A DNA stretch of 64,000 bases from Arthrobacter sp. Marseille-P9274 (GTDB lineage Bacteria; Actinomycetota; Actinomycetes; Actinomycetales; Micrococcaceae): the NCBI RefSeq assembly GCF_946892675.1, contig NZ_CAMPOV010000001.1, forward strand, positions 220,032-284,031. The letters are read 5' to 3'. The translations under genes and the position numbers were made by a program. The notes below the pieces were generated by a model, which saw nothing but the letters and a program-made list of their open reading frames with translations, was not told the DNA's origin and ran no database searches. Of this stretch, positions 1 to 8,764 are shown piece after piece (position 1 is the first letter of the stretch; each line of letters opens with the position of its first letter).

Positions 1-1
1 T

Positions 2-421
2 GTCAGCGCCCTGGCTGCGACCTGCAAGGCCCCCGTGGTCGCGGTCAGGAACCTCTACCTCCAGTTCGCTTACGCATGGCTGACCGGCAACGGGGACCTG
101 CATGCCAAGAACGTTGCCGTCCTCGGCGGCCTGCAGAACGGCTTCACCATTGCTCCGGTCTACGATGTTCCCTGCACCCTGCTTTACGGCGACGACACCC
201 TGGCCCTGCCCGTGGACGGGAAGCTAAAAGGACTGCGCCGGCGGCACTGGGCCTCCTTCGCCAAAGCCATCGGTCTACCGGAACGCGCCGCGAAAGCAGC
301 CAACGCACTGGCCCTGAAGGCAGCGTCCGCGGTCGACTTGAAGACTCTGCCGTTTACCGGCTCCCCATTGGGCGGCACCGAGCGCGAGCTGCGGTTTCGC
401 CGCGCAGAACTGGAAACCTAA
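2..421 (+). CDS. HipA-family Ser/Thr kinase, C-terminal fragment (cut by window edge)
   Basis: The gene is open at the left edge; 139 residues of the C-terminus are visible. HipA proteins are kinase toxins of type II toxin-antitoxin modules. The conserved catalytic stretch GNGDLHAKN (catalytic Asp, metal-binding Asn) is followed by APVYDVPCT, equivalent to the second metal-binding Asp region of HipA. The rest is the helical C-terminal lobe. The partner antitoxin (HipB-type) would lie upstream, outside the window, so whether the module is complete cannot be judged. The next gene is convergent and 28 bases away. Confidence 0.85.
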   Translation, partial: VSALAATCKAPVVAVRNLYLQFAYAWLTGNGDLHAKNVAVLGGLQNGFTIAPVYDVPCTLLYGDDTLALPVDGKLKGLRRRHWASFAKAIGLPERAAKAANALALKAASAVDLKTLPFTGSPLGGTERELRFRRAELET

Positions 422-449
422 GCCCCTCGGGGAAAGCCGCGTCCGGTAC

Positions 450-1766
450 CTACACCCGGCCCAGCACGTCGATGTCGTCGAGGAAGTCCCGGTGCACTTC
501 CTCGCTGACCGTGGTCCGGGTGTCGCCGATCGCGTCGAGGTAGTCCTGCGTGGACGGCCCCCGGCGCTCCCCCGCGCCGAAGATGCCGGCATCCGCGTGC
601 CCCGTCCCGCCGTCGTCGTACACCGCCTTCTCCAGCGCCCGCTGCGACGCGCTGCGCGCCGCGTACTCGATATCCGCCGGCGAGAAGCCCTCGGTACGCC
701 CCACCAGCAGCGCGATGTCCACGTTCTCCACCACGGTCTCCGGGATGAAGCGCCGCCACATCGCCTCGCGCGCCTCGGCGTCAGGCAGGCCGATGGGAAT
801 GACATAGTCGAACCGGCCGTGGCGCAGGAACGCGGAGTCGAGGGCGCGGATGAAGTTCGTGGCGCAGACCAGCAGCCGGCCGGGCTGCTCGCGGAAGGCG
901 GGGATGATCTTGAGCAGCTCGTTGGTCACGCCCTGCAGCGGTGACGGCGGATCCCCGGCCCGCTGCGAGGCGATCTCCTCCACCTCGTCGATGAACACCA
1001 CTGCGTGCTCCAGCTCCGCGATCTCCAGGAAAGTCTCGCGCAGCGCGCCGGCCAGGCCCTTCGGGTCCGAGGCCAGCCGCGAGGGGAAGACCTCCACGAA
1101 CGGCCACTCCAGCCGGGACGCGATCGCTTTCGCGAACGTGGTCTTGCCGGTGCCCGGAGGCCCGAAGAGCACGACGGCGCGCGGCGGCACCACGCCGTAT
1201 TCGTCCGCGAGGTCCGACTCGGCCAGCGGCAGGACCAGGCGCCGCTCCAGCAGCTCCTTCTCGCGCCGCATGCCGGCCACGTTGTCCCAGAGGTTGCGCG
1301 CGAGGATCCGGCCTCCCAGCAGGCCCAGCGGCTCCAGCTCCTGGCGCTGGATCGGAATGGTCCGCTCGAAGTAGCGCAGGTTCTTCTTCAGCACGAAGCC
1401 GCGGTCCATGAAGGCGTCCATCCGCGTCTCGGACTCCGGCATCAGTGCGGACAGCTTGTTCAGCCCGTGCGGCGCCATCCGGTTTTCGACGGCGGCCAGC
1501 AGCGAGGTGCCGATCCCCCGGCCGCGGAATTCCGGCAGCGTGGCCAGGAAGACGATCCAACCCTGGTCATGGGCGGCACGGCCGACGGCGGCGCCCACCA
1601 CCTGCTCGCCCATCACCGCCACCACGGCGTGGTCCTTCTCGCAGGACGCCATCACCTCCGACAGCGCGTACACGGGCTCGACGTTCGTGGCCTTCAGCGA
1701 CTCCCAGAGGTGCAGGATGCCATCCAGATCGGTCGAGTGGAAGTCACGGATCCGCCAGTGGGTCAT
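450..1766 (-). CDS. GNAT acetyltransferase-AAA ATPase fusion protein
   Basis: 438 residues. The first ~150 form a GNAT-like N-acetyltransferase domain with the acetyl-CoA loop FRGRGIGTSLL. Residues ~190-420 form an AAA ATPase with Walker A FGPPGTGKTTFA, Walker B VVFIDEVEEIA, a sensor-1 region ATNFIRALDSAFLRHGRFD and a C-terminal helical lid. The start at 1766 was chosen because AGGAG lies 7 bases upstream and the GNAT fold begins at once; an in-frame 93-codon extension upstream looks like non-coding composition. The target of either activity is unknown. An FtsH/spastin-like AAA joined to GNAT suggests acetylation coupled to remodelling, but this is inference. Confidence 0.85.
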   Translation of the reverse strand: MTHWRIRDFHSTDLDGILHLWESLKATNVEPVYALSEVMASCEKDHAVVAVMGEQVVGAAVGRAAHDQGWIVFLATLPEFRGRGIGTSLLAAVENRMAPHGLNKLSALMPESETRMDAFMDRGFVLKKNLRYFERTIPIQRQELEPLGLLGGRILARNLWDNVAGMRREKELLERRLVLPLAESDLADEYGVVPPRAVVLFGPPGTGKTTFAKAIASRLEWPFVEVFPSRLASDPKGLAGALRETFLEIAELEHAVVFIDEVEEIASQRAGDPPSPLQGVTNELLKIIPAFREQPGRLLVCATNFIRALDSAFLRHGRFDYVIPIGLPDAEAREAMWRRFIPETVVENVDIALLVGRTEGFSPADIEYAARSASQRALEKAVYDDGGTGHADAGIFGAGERRGPSTQDYLDAIGDTRTTVSEEVHRDFLDDIDVLGRV

Positions 1767-1994
1767 GAAGAGTCTCCTGTGGTCTGAGCCACGCGTCTGC
1801 GCCGCCTGCTCCCAAGATAGCGGCCTTCGCCGGAGCCGCCGCTTCCATGACTGCTCGTGAATAAGGGACGCGCTGTCCGACCATGTTGAGACCTTCAGCC
1901 CATAGCTGCCGGGGCGGGCCCCGAGTAGTCTGTGGCGGAGATCAAGCACCTCGTCCCCGCGCGGGACCGCGCCGTCACAAGGGTGGGAGCAAGG

Positions 1995-2738
1995 ATGTCG
2001 CCGACCGAGTATCCCGTGGAAAGCAAAGTGAACGTGGCAGGGCACCCGGAGGACGCGTTGTCGGCCCTAGGGCTCAACGGCGGATCGAAACGCCGCATCT
2101 GGTTCTTCGAGGACCTGACCCCCGGCATCGAGCCGGGCCTGCCGCTGCTTTCGGGCGGGGTTGTGCTCCGGGTCCGCAGCGGCAAATCCGGCGACTTTAC
2201 GCTCAAGCTGCGGCCTTGCCGGCGCACGCAGTTGACCCCCGAGTGGGCCGCGGGATTCACGGACGGTAACGGCTTCGAGTACCGCGTGGAGCAAGACTGG
2301 ACCGGGCAACGGCGGTCCCTGGCCGCCTCGTCAGTGGTGAATCTGGACCCCAATCTGATTGACAGCGTGGTCTCGGAGGGGGCCGACGCCGACACTCTCC
2401 TAGCCGGGAAACAGCGGGAGTTCCTTCGTGATTGCGGCACTCTTCGGATCGCTTTCGCCGGGCTGACCCCACTGGGTCCCGTCTTGGCAACCAAATGGAA
2501 GAACGCCCCGGTCGGAAAATTCGACACCCACATCGAGCGGTGGGAGGTCGGCGAATTGGACTTCCTCGAAGTGTCCATACGTTCCGACACCGACGCCGAA
2601 CGCCGGCAACAGGGCCTCGAGACCGCGGTCCGTGCCTTGGGGCTCTCGATAGATGATGACCGGGAATCCAAAACACGCCGGGTCCTGACCCAACTGGCGC
2701 GCTTGGCCTCAGAGGATGCCGCACAGGGTAGTTCCTAG
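1995..2738 (+). CDS. CYTH-like (triphosphate tunnel fold) protein
   Basis: 247 residues. The N-terminal half resembles CYTH domain proteins (adenylate cyclase CyaB / thiamine triphosphatase superfamily). ESKVNV near the start is the expected first beta strand with an E-x-K motif; a region like LLSGGVVLRVR follows, then FTLKLRPC. No signal peptide. ATG 1995 is preferred over an in-frame GTG at 1932 because GGGAG sits 5 bases before it and the CYTH motif begins directly after. The substrate is unknown; CYTH members hydrolyse triphosphates or inorganic polyphosphate. Family assignment is moderate because no search was possible. Confidence 0.65.
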   Translation: MSPTEYPVESKVNVAGHPEDALSALGLNGGSKRRIWFFEDLTPGIEPGLPLLSGGVVLRVRSGKSGDFTLKLRPCRRTQLTPEWAAGFTDGNGFEYRVEQDWTGQRRSLAASSVVNLDPNLIDSVVSEGADADTLLAGKQREFLRDCGTLRIAFAGLTPLGPVLATKWKNAPVGKFDTHIERWEVGELDFLEVSIRSDTDAERRQQGLETAVRALGLSIDDDRESKTRRVLTQLARLASEDAAQGSS

Positions 2739-2795
2739 CCAGGTGCCATATCCTGACTGGGGCCGGTCATGCAGGTCAGGGCCTGAGGGGGAACA

Positions 2796-3710
2796 ATGAA
2801 GCAGCGGACGCTCGGAAAATCCGGGCTGTCAGTATCCGAGATCGGCTTCGGGGCCGGCGGATACTGGGGCATGAAGGCCTTCGACGATCGCCGCGCTGCG
2901 CGGCTGGTGGAACAGGCACTCGATGGCGGGATCAACCTTTTCGACACCGGCCCCAATTACAGCCGTGGCAACGCTGAAGTGCGGCTGGGCCGGATCCTCG
3001 GCGGCCGTGCCAAGCACCTGGTCATTTCCACCAAGGTGGGCTCGCTCTGGTCCGAAGGGCGGAATACGAAGGACTTTTCGCCGGCTTCGATCGAACACAG
3101 TCTGCGGGAGAGCCTGCGGCGGCTGCACCTTGACCATTTGCCGCTGCTGCATTTTCATGGCTATCCGAACCCTGCCGGCCCGGCGGTTGAGACCCTACTC
3201 AGGCTCAAGGACAAGGGCATGGTCGGCGCGCTGGGCGTATCCACCGGGCCGGGCGGCGCGAAGCGTGCCCTGAAGCTGGGGATTTTCGACTGCCTGATGG
3301 TCGAGTACAACCTAGTGGACCGTTCGTTGGCACCGGTCATCGCGGCTGCGGGGAAGGCCGGGACCGGCATCATCATCAAGTCGCCGCTGGCACAGACTCT
3401 CTACTCGCGCGACATCTTCAAGATCTCCGCACCAAGCGACGTCTGGTACCTGCTGCGCGCGCTGAAGAACCACCGCCACAAGTTCATCCAGGGCCGGAAA
3501 TTCCGTTTCATCAACGACGTCGAAGGGCTCAAGGCCAGCCAAGTCGCCCTTGCCTACGTGCTCAGCAACCCGCATGTCACCAGTGCCGTGGTCGGCACTG
3601 TGCGGCCGGAGCACTTGCAGACGAACCTCGAAACGTCTGCCATTAGGCTGCCGGCAGACCTGCTGCACCGGATCGAGCAGGCGGGAACCGCAATAAATAC
3701 AGCCGTCTGA
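2796..3710 (+). CDS. Aldo/keto reductase
   Basis: 304 residues, usual length for the family. The TIM-barrel reductase tetrad is visible: Asp in NLFDTGPNYSRG, the Tyr four residues on, Lys in VISTKVG, and His in LLHFHG. The N-terminus MKQRTLGKSGLSVSEIGFG is typical of the AKR11/AKR13-like group that resembles auxin-induced and L-galactose dehydrogenase-like members. NADPH-dependent carbonyl reduction in the cytosol is expected; the substrate cannot be read from sequence. GGGGGAAC precedes the ATG. Confidence 0.9.
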   Translation: MKQRTLGKSGLSVSEIGFGAGGYWGMKAFDDRRAARLVEQALDGGINLFDTGPNYSRGNAEVRLGRILGGRAKHLVISTKVGSLWSEGRNTKDFSPASIEHSLRESLRRLHLDHLPLLHFHGYPNPAGPAVETLLRLKDKGMVGALGVSTGPGGAKRALKLGIFDCLMVEYNLVDRSLAPVIAAAGKAGTGIIIKSPLAQTLYSRDIFKISAPSDVWYLLRALKNHRHKFIQGRKFRFINDVEGLKASQVALAYVLSNPHVTSAVVGTVRPEHLQTNLETSAIRLPADLLHRIEQAGTAINTAV

Positions 3711-3898
3711 GCACACGCACCAGCCTGAACTCCCCGGCTTTAAACCGGCTTCCTGAATCAGTACGACTACGGCACCGGTCGTCAAGAGCACAACCGGCGT
3801 TTGTCCATCACTTGGATAAACGTTTCCCTAGTGCTTGAAAAACCGTACTCTTTTCGCGGCCGGAAGCACCGGCCGCCAGATGGGGGAGGGCATTTTTC

Positions 3899-4756
3899 GT
3901 GTCTCTTGATTTCATTTCCGCAGAGCCGCCGCGCGTCCGCACGCGCGGTTTCCGCTCTGCCACTGTCCTATTCGGCGCCGGGGCACTTGTTCTCGGCCTC
4001 TTCTCGGGGCCGGCTGCAACCGCCGCACCCATTGAGCCGACGCCGTCGCCGGAAACTTCCGCTCCGGCGACGCCGGAGATTCCCAACGGCGACTTCACCA
4101 CTACCTGGGACGGTGTTGTCTCCGGCAAGCCCGCCGTCGGGCAGAAGCTCTCCGTAGCGAGCCCGTTGCTCTCCCCTGCAGGGAGCGTCGCCTACCAGTG
4201 GTACCGCGGCACTTCGGCGATCAGCGGCGCGGTGTCTTCCAGCTACACGCTGACTCCGGCCGACTCAGCCCAGACACTCTCCGTAACAGTCACTGCCACG
4301 GGGACCGGCATGAATCCGCTCATCCTGGCGTCCAAATCAGTTGTCGTCGCCAAGGGCACGTTCACAGCTACTCCCACCCCCGCCATTGCCGGGACCGCCA
4401 AGGTTGGGTCCCAGCTGACGGCCAACCCGGGCAACTGGTCACCCACAGGCGCCACCCTGGGCTACCAGTGGTACCGCGGCAGCACTGCGATTAGCGGCGC
4501 TACGGCATGCACCTACACGCCGACCGCTGCGGACAACGGCCAGTACCTGAAAGTGCGCGTGCGCGCCTCCCGGGCCGGTTACACCACCCTCGACCGCTGG
4601 TCGGTCTCCCGCATGGTCGCCGCCGGCTCCATCGTTGCGTCCCAGTGGCCGGCTATCTCCGGCACGGCCCGTTACGGCCAGACGCTGAAGGTCAGCCAGG
4701 GCTGGACCGCCGGCTCCAAGATCGCCTACCGGGTATACCCCGTGAGACAGCGCTGA
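3899..4756 (+). CDS. Secreted protein with tandem Ig-like repeats, truncated third repeat
   Basis: 285 residues starting at GTG with GGGGGAGGG upstream. An N-terminal membrane segment (about residues 18-42, ending in an AATAAP-type signal cleavage region) indicates export. Two repeats of about 85-90 residues follow, each with a GQKL/GSQL start and a YQWYRGTSAISGA-like core, the fold common in actinobacterial surface proteins and lytic enzymes. A third repeat begins (RYGQTLKVS) but ends after IAYRVYPVRQR where the Y-Q-W-Y core should be, so the gene looks 3'-truncated or shortened. No catalytic domain is present. Confidence 0.75.
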   Translation: MSLDFISAEPPRVRTRGFRSATVLFGAGALVLGLFSGPAATAAPIEPTPSPETSAPATPEIPNGDFTTTWDGVVSGKPAVGQKLSVASPLLSPAGSVAYQWYRGTSAISGAVSSSYTLTPADSAQTLSVTVTATGTGMNPLILASKSVVVAKGTFTATPTPAIAGTAKVGSQLTANPGNWSPTGATLGYQWYRGSTAISGATACTYTPTAADNGQYLKVRVRASRAGYTTLDRWSVSRMVAAGSIVASQWPAISGTARYGQTLKVSQGWTAGSKIAYRVYPVRQR

Positions 4757-4782
4757 GCGCTCTCGGTGGAGCATACTGAGGC

Positions 4783-5181
4783 ATGACTGACGCAGATGAT
4801 TTCGTCGCCTGGGTGAAGACCTCCCTGTACGACGCCGAACGCGCCATCCACAACGGCGACGCGGCGCCGCGGCGGGCGCTCTGGTCGCGCAACGAGCCGG
4901 TGAGCGTCCTGGGCGCGTGGCGCAATGCCTTCGGGCAGCAGGAACTGGAGGAACTGTTCACCGGCCTCGCCAAACAATTCTCCAACTGCACGTCCTACCG
5001 CTTCGAGCTGTTGGCCTGCGACGTCGTGGGCGACATGGCCTATACGGCCGGGCTGGAGCACACCTCCGCCTCGGTGGACGGTGAGCCGCGCAGCTATGTG
5101 CTGCGGGCTACGCAGGTCTATCGTCGCGAAGACGGCGAATGGAAGGTGGCCCACCGGCACGGCGATACCGTCACCGGGTAG
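4783..5181 (+). CDS. SnoaL-like / NTF2-fold protein
   Basis: 132 residues in the size and pattern of the SnoaL/DUF4440 (NTF2-like) cone fold: helix with DAERAIHNGDAAPRRALWS, a central LLACDVVGDMAYTAGLEH strand pair, and a final YRREDGEWKVAHRHGD strand. Members include ketosteroid-isomerase-like enzymes and small binding proteins. No catalytic residues can be assigned confidently, so the role is unknown. It starts 26 bases after the truncated Ig-repeat gene. Confidence 0.8.
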   Translation: MTDADDFVAWVKTSLYDAERAIHNGDAAPRRALWSRNEPVSVLGAWRNAFGQQELEELFTGLAKQFSNCTSYRFELLACDVVGDMAYTAGLEHTSASVDGEPRSYVLRATQVYRREDGEWKVAHRHGDTVTG

Positions 5182-5258
5182 GTGCTGTGACGGTCAACTT
5201 CGTTTGGCACTCAAACCGAGGCTGCTGGCCGATCCTCGGCGAATGTTCCCTGGACGGG

Positions 5259-5765
5259 CTAGGTCAACGAGTCGATGGCGACGGTGATCGCCAGAATGAG
5301 CGGGACGTCTTCGCCTTGCGCGATGTCTACGCCGTAGGATTCACGCACCCGGAACCATTTCTTGGAGATCGTGGCGACCGTGCGGCCCTCGCGCTCGATC
5401 TGGTACTCGTGGTCGACGATGTTCCCGTGCGCCTTCATATCGTCGCCGTCCTTCACATCGATGGCGAAGCGGTCCCGGAGCCCGATCAGCGCCTTGTGGA
5501 CAGTTGCGGCGGTGTCGCCGCCGCGCTCAATGGCGACCTTGTCCCGGATCGAGAGCTTTCGCTCCTGGATCCTCGCCGCCTCGTTTCCCGAGGCGTCCTC
5601 CAGAACGAACGTGTCCCGGGCTCGAAGCGCCTTGCCGTTGACCTTGTAGACGCGTCGACCCTGGTCGTCCTCGATCCAGTAATCATCCCCAATCGACAGC
5701 AGTTTCTCGCGCATCTGAAACCGCGCTCCGGCGGGTTCGTCGGGCCGATGCCGTAATAATCCCAT
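5259..5765 (-). CDS. LURP-one-related (Tubby-like C-terminal fold) protein
   Basis: 168 residues from ATG 5765; the usual length for bacterial LOR proteins. The sequence reads as a 12-stranded barrel: MREKLLSIGDDYWIEDD, YKVNGKALRARDTFVLED, then repeated short strands to the end. No signal peptide or membrane helix. The frame remains open 47 codons further upstream, but that extension is Arg/Pro-rich and atypical. No strong Shine-Dalgarno is seen, so the exact start is uncertain. Function of bacterial LOR proteins is unknown; phospholipid scramblase-like binding has been suggested for the fold. Confidence 0.75.
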   Translation of the reverse strand: MGLLRHRPDEPAGARFQMREKLLSIGDDYWIEDDQGRRVYKVNGKALRARDTFVLEDASGNEAARIQERKLSIRDKVAIERGGDTAATVHKALIGLRDRFAIDVKDGDDMKAHGNIVDHEYQIEREGRTVATISKKWFRVRESYGVDIAQGEDVPLILAITVAIDSLT

Positions 5766-6016
5766 GCCGTGACCATAGGTCCACTTCACCGGGCGGCGCC
5801 TCACCCGAACCGGATGGTCCGGGGACCGTGGAAGCGCCCGCCGGTCCAACCGCCGGCTCACCAGGCGGTTGAACTTGATCTGAATGTCGGCCTGTTTTAC
5901 CGTCACCGGTCCGGGAGCGAATCCGCCAGGGCCGGGACCGGGGGCGTCCGAGCGACAGTGATCATGGACGCGCCAAGGGTGTCTATCTTTTGCCCCAGGG
6001 CCCAGCTTGACAGCTC

Positions 6017-6352
6017 TCAGTCGGCAAGAGTGCAGTGCGATGCGTCTACGATCAGCCGCATCGTCCGATCCTTCGACGTCAGCTCGGTTTCAACCGTGCA
6101 GAGCTGAACTGCACTGATAGACACCCGTCCCAGCGGGATGTCTTCCGACACGAGGGACATTCCTGCGCTCATCTCCTCGGACAGGAGGAGTTCGTCCGCG
6201 GGACCGGTGACACGAATTTCGAGGGCACTCTTCTGCCCTTCAGGCATGCTTCTCACCTCGACGGCGACGCTTCCACGGTCAGGCGCACACCCGGTCACTA
6301 AGCCGGCGGATAAAAGCAGCGCCGTGGAGTATGCGAAACAGCGGGCTCCCAT
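6017..6352 (-). CDS. Small lipoprotein of unknown function
   Basis: 111 residues beginning MGARCFAYS, with a hydrophobic signal and lipobox VTGC at about residue 22, so it should be a lipidated, cell-surface protein. The mature part is short and rich in beta-strand patterns, with a Cys pair (QLCTVE, SHCTLAD) that could form a disulphide. GGAGG lies 11 bases before the ATG. I do not recognise the family. Confidence 0.65.
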   Translation of the reverse strand: MGARCFAYSTALLLSAGLVTGCAPDRGSVAVEVRSMPEGQKSALEIRVTGPADELLLSEEMSAGMSLVSEDIPLGRVSISAVQLCTVETELTSKDRTMRLIVDASHCTLAD

Positions 6353-6609
6353 GGCATTACTGTCCTCCCCCTCGTTCGCTCCTGCAAAGCTCCCGTTCGC
6401 CCGCCCCTCCCCCAGCGGTCGAGGAGCGAAGGACCGTTGCGATGCGCGATGGAGGCGCCCGGCCGGGGAAAGCAAAATGTGCCGCAGTGGCACAAATAGG
6501 GTTCCGGTTTGCCCGAGCCGCTTTCCGCCCGACGAAGAGCACGGTCTCGATTCGGCTACACATCCCCCGGAGAGCCTGTCAGGTCGTCAGCTCCGGGTAG
6601 GCTGCGGCC

Positions 6610-7062
6610 ATGACCCTTCGTCCGGCGATCGGTGCCCTGGCCACGGCCCTGCTGCTGGCGGTGGCCGCCTGCGGGCCTGCCGGCGTCTCCTTGGAAGCGG
6701 AGGGCGCCACGACTCAGCCCGCCCTCACCGAGTGGGCCAACCAGCAGTTCAATGAAGAACGGTGGGGAGAGCCCGGCGTCCACCAAGGGGCTGGCGGCAT
6801 TGGACCCGGCAGTGACGGTGGCCTCGAGTTCACCCCCGGGAAGGCAGGCTGGTATGCCATCGGGATGGCCTGTGAGGGCGCCGAATCCATCGCCGTAACG
6901 GTAACAGTGGCCGACGGCGATCTCGGAACCGGGAACACGAGCTGCGGGTCCGAAGTGAGAACCACCATGGAGCTTCCCGCCAGCAAGGTGACCATTGCAG
7001 TCGAGGGCGCGGAGGATTCGGGGATGTGGGCGCTTGCCGTCACGCCCGCCGACGCTCCGTGA
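6610..7062 (+). CDS. Lipoprotein of unknown function
   Basis: 150 residues; signal peptide with lipobox VAAC at residue 21, so lipid-anchored outside the cell. The mature domain contains two Cys (GMACEG, NTSCGS) likely to pair and ends in a beta-rich segment. No Shine-Dalgarno is visible; instead TAGGCT ends 6 bases before the ATG, the spacing of a -10 box for a leaderless transcript. Family not recognised. Confidence 0.65.
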   Translation: MTLRPAIGALATALLLAVAACGPAGVSLEAEGATTQPALTEWANQQFNEERWGEPGVHQGAGGIGPGSDGGLEFTPGKAGWYAIGMACEGAESIAVTVTVADGDLGTGNTSCGSEVRTTMELPASKVTIAVEGAEDSGMWALAVTPADAP

Positions 7063-7108
7063 CAGCAGTTTCATAGAGTTAGGGGCTCCCGCCGGATGCT
7101 CACCGTGG

Positions 7109-7411
7109 CTAGCGGGCCAGGTCGCCGTTGACGATCTGGACGGTGTCGCCCTTGCGGAGGGAATTGAACCGTGCCTGCGGGATCTCGAACTCGAGCTGCT
7201 CGCCGTTCCCGGTGGTCACGGTGAGTTCCCACTCTGCCGGTTCACGCTTGGTGGTTGTCTTCCAGGTCTTGCCGACCTTCTTCCGCTTCTTCACGGTATC
7301 CGGGTCGTCGTACTCCAGGTTGGCCACCTTGGCAGGTCCGGTGTAGGAGGAGCCGCACCCGGTGAGCAGGAGGGCTGCGGCCAGTGCCGCCGCGGTAGCA
7401 ATCTTCTTCAT
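7109..7411 (-). CDS. Small lipoprotein of unknown function
   Basis: 100 residues: MKKIATAAALAAALLLTGC is a textbook lipoprotein signal with lipobox LTGC. The mature part is basic in the middle (KKRKKVGKTWKTTTKR) and ends in a short beta-rich segment ending QIVNGDLAR. It converges with the preceding lipoprotein gene, 46 bases apart. Function unknown. Confidence 0.7.
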   Translation of the reverse strand: MKKIATAAALAAALLLTGCGSSYTGPAKVANLEYDDPDTVKKRKKVGKTWKTTTKREPAEWELTVTTGNGEQLEFEIPQARFNSLRKGDTVQIVNGDLAR

Positions 7412-7553
7412 GCCCGCTATGTGTCCGGCGCCTTCCCTGGATGTCTACGCCGAACGACGGCGAGGGACTCCACCGACGGTGCGGCAGCCGGAGCCCTCCG
7501 GCCCGCGCACATACACTGAAGGCAGCAGCGCCACCTAACAGAAGCAGGGCACC

Positions 7554-8153
7554 ATGATCGACGTCGAACCCCACTACATGACCCTGTCCTATCGGCTGGC
7601 CTACCACGGACTCCCCGACCACCGGGAAGCGCCGGAGACGTATCCGCTGTCCTGGGAGATCGACATCAGCGCCGAGATCTTTCCGGACGACGACGGCGAC
7701 GGCGAGCAGCACTCCCTCGGATCGGCCGAAGCCGAGATCGTTCCGGATGCCGGGATGATCGACCTGTTCGACACCCTCGATGCCGTCGACGCCGATCTGG
7801 CGTCCTTCGGCGAGGTCTTCGGAACCATGCGTCCCGACCTGCTGGAGGAAGCCGGCATGACTGAGTTCGGCGGGGACCTGCTGATCCTCACCAGCCTGGA
7901 GATCAAACCCGACTACCGCGGCCAGGAACTAGGCCACCACGTGCTGCGCGCGATCCTGGCGACCATTGGACGCAACGTCGACCTCGTCGCCCTGCGCGCT
8001 GCACCGCTGCTGGACGACGACGGACCGGAGGAAGGGACGCCGGAGCATGAGACGGCGAAGGCCGCGCTGCGCTCGTATTGGGAGTCCTTCGGTTTCATGC
8101 CGGTCCTCAAAGCCGACTCCGGTGACTACCTGGTCTACTTCACCCGGGAGTGA
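7554..8153 (+). CDS. GNAT-like acetyltransferase domain protein
   Basis: 199 residues. The segment LEIKPDYRGQELGHHVLRAI matches the acetyl-CoA-binding beta4-alpha3 region of GNAT enzymes, preceded by the strand LLILTSLE and followed by VDLVALRAAP and a C-terminal WESFGFMPV strand. Acidic N-terminal half. AGCAGGG lies 4-5 bases before the ATG. The acetyl acceptor is unknown. Confidence 0.7.
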   Translation: MIDVEPHYMTLSYRLAYHGLPDHREAPETYPLSWEIDISAEIFPDDDGDGEQHSLGSAEAEIVPDAGMIDLFDTLDAVDADLASFGEVFGTMRPDLLEEAGMTEFGGDLLILTSLEIKPDYRGQELGHHVLRAILATIGRNVDLVALRAAPLLDDDGPEEGTPEHETAKAALRSYWESFGFMPVLKADSGDYLVYFTRE

Positions 8154-8216
8154 GGACAGGTTGGGCCGCAGGACCTTCAGCAGGAGCTGGAGGCGAACCT
8201 CGCTTCCCGACGGATG

Positions 8217-8237
8217 AACCAACGGATAGTGTTGGTT
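8217..8237. promoter_or_regulatory. Palindromic operator over a leaderless -10 box
   Basis: Perfect inverted repeat: left arm AACCAAC (8217-8223), 7-base spacer, right arm GTTGGTT (8231-8237), ending 2 bases before the antitoxin ATG at 8240. The spacer and right arm contain TAGTGT (8227-8232), 7 bases from the ATG, the position of a -10 box for leaderless mRNA. An autorepressor bound here would block the promoter directly, as expected for a type II antitoxin. Confidence 0.75.
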
Positions 8238-8239
8238 GT

Positions 8240-8764
8240 ATGGAGGCCAACCCATCTAAAGACGAGTTCGTGCTGATTCAGTTCGAGGGAAAATCCGTTC
8301 CAGCAACAATCAGGGACGGCAAAGTCCTGCTCCCCAAGTCCCTAGCGCTGCCGTCCGGCCACCTTCGCACGCAACGGTTCGTTGGCCCCCGCAGGGCCTC
8401 TAAGAATGTAAGGGTCCGCTATGTAAAGCAGGCCGGCTCCTATTCAACCGCTGCTGTAGCCCGCAGGGTCATCGACGTCCTTGGTAACAACACCGTGGCT
8501 GCGCTGCTCGACGTGAACCAGGACCGGCCCAACCGATGGGCGTCCGGCCAGGCTGAACCGAACGAAGAGAACCGGATGCAGCTCGCGGACCTGGACGCCT
8601 TGGCCGGCCACCTGCTCGCTGCCTTCACTCCGGAGCAGGCGGTCCTGTGGCTCGACGGCCATGATCCGTACCTGAATGCGCGGCCCATCGACGTCTACCG
8701 GCTGGAGGGGGCGGGGCCGGTAATCGAAGCGATGAAAGCCTATGAGCAGGGGGCCTTCGCCTAG
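8240..8764 (+). CDS. Xre/MbcA/ParS-type antitoxin
   Basis: 174 residues. The C-terminal part (NRWASGQAEPNEENRMQLADLDALAGHL, then FTPEQAVLWLDGHDPYLNARPIDVYRLEG) is the MbcA/ParS/Xre antitoxin toxin-binding domain, which caps a RES toxin. The part before it (about 70-110) carries a helix-turn-helix-like stretch for DNA binding. The N-terminal 60 residues form a small beta-rich segment. The start lacks a Shine-Dalgarno and looks leaderless. Its TAG stop shares one base with the GTG start of the toxin gene, so translation is probably coupled. Confidence 0.88.
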   Translation: MEANPSKDEFVLIQFEGKSVPATIRDGKVLLPKSLALPSGHLRTQRFVGPRRASKNVRVRYVKQAGSYSTAAVARRVIDVLGNNTVAALLDVNQDRPNRWASGQAEPNEENRMQLADLDALAGHLLAAFTPEQAVLWLDGHDPYLNARPIDVYRLEGAGPVIEAMKAYEQGAFA

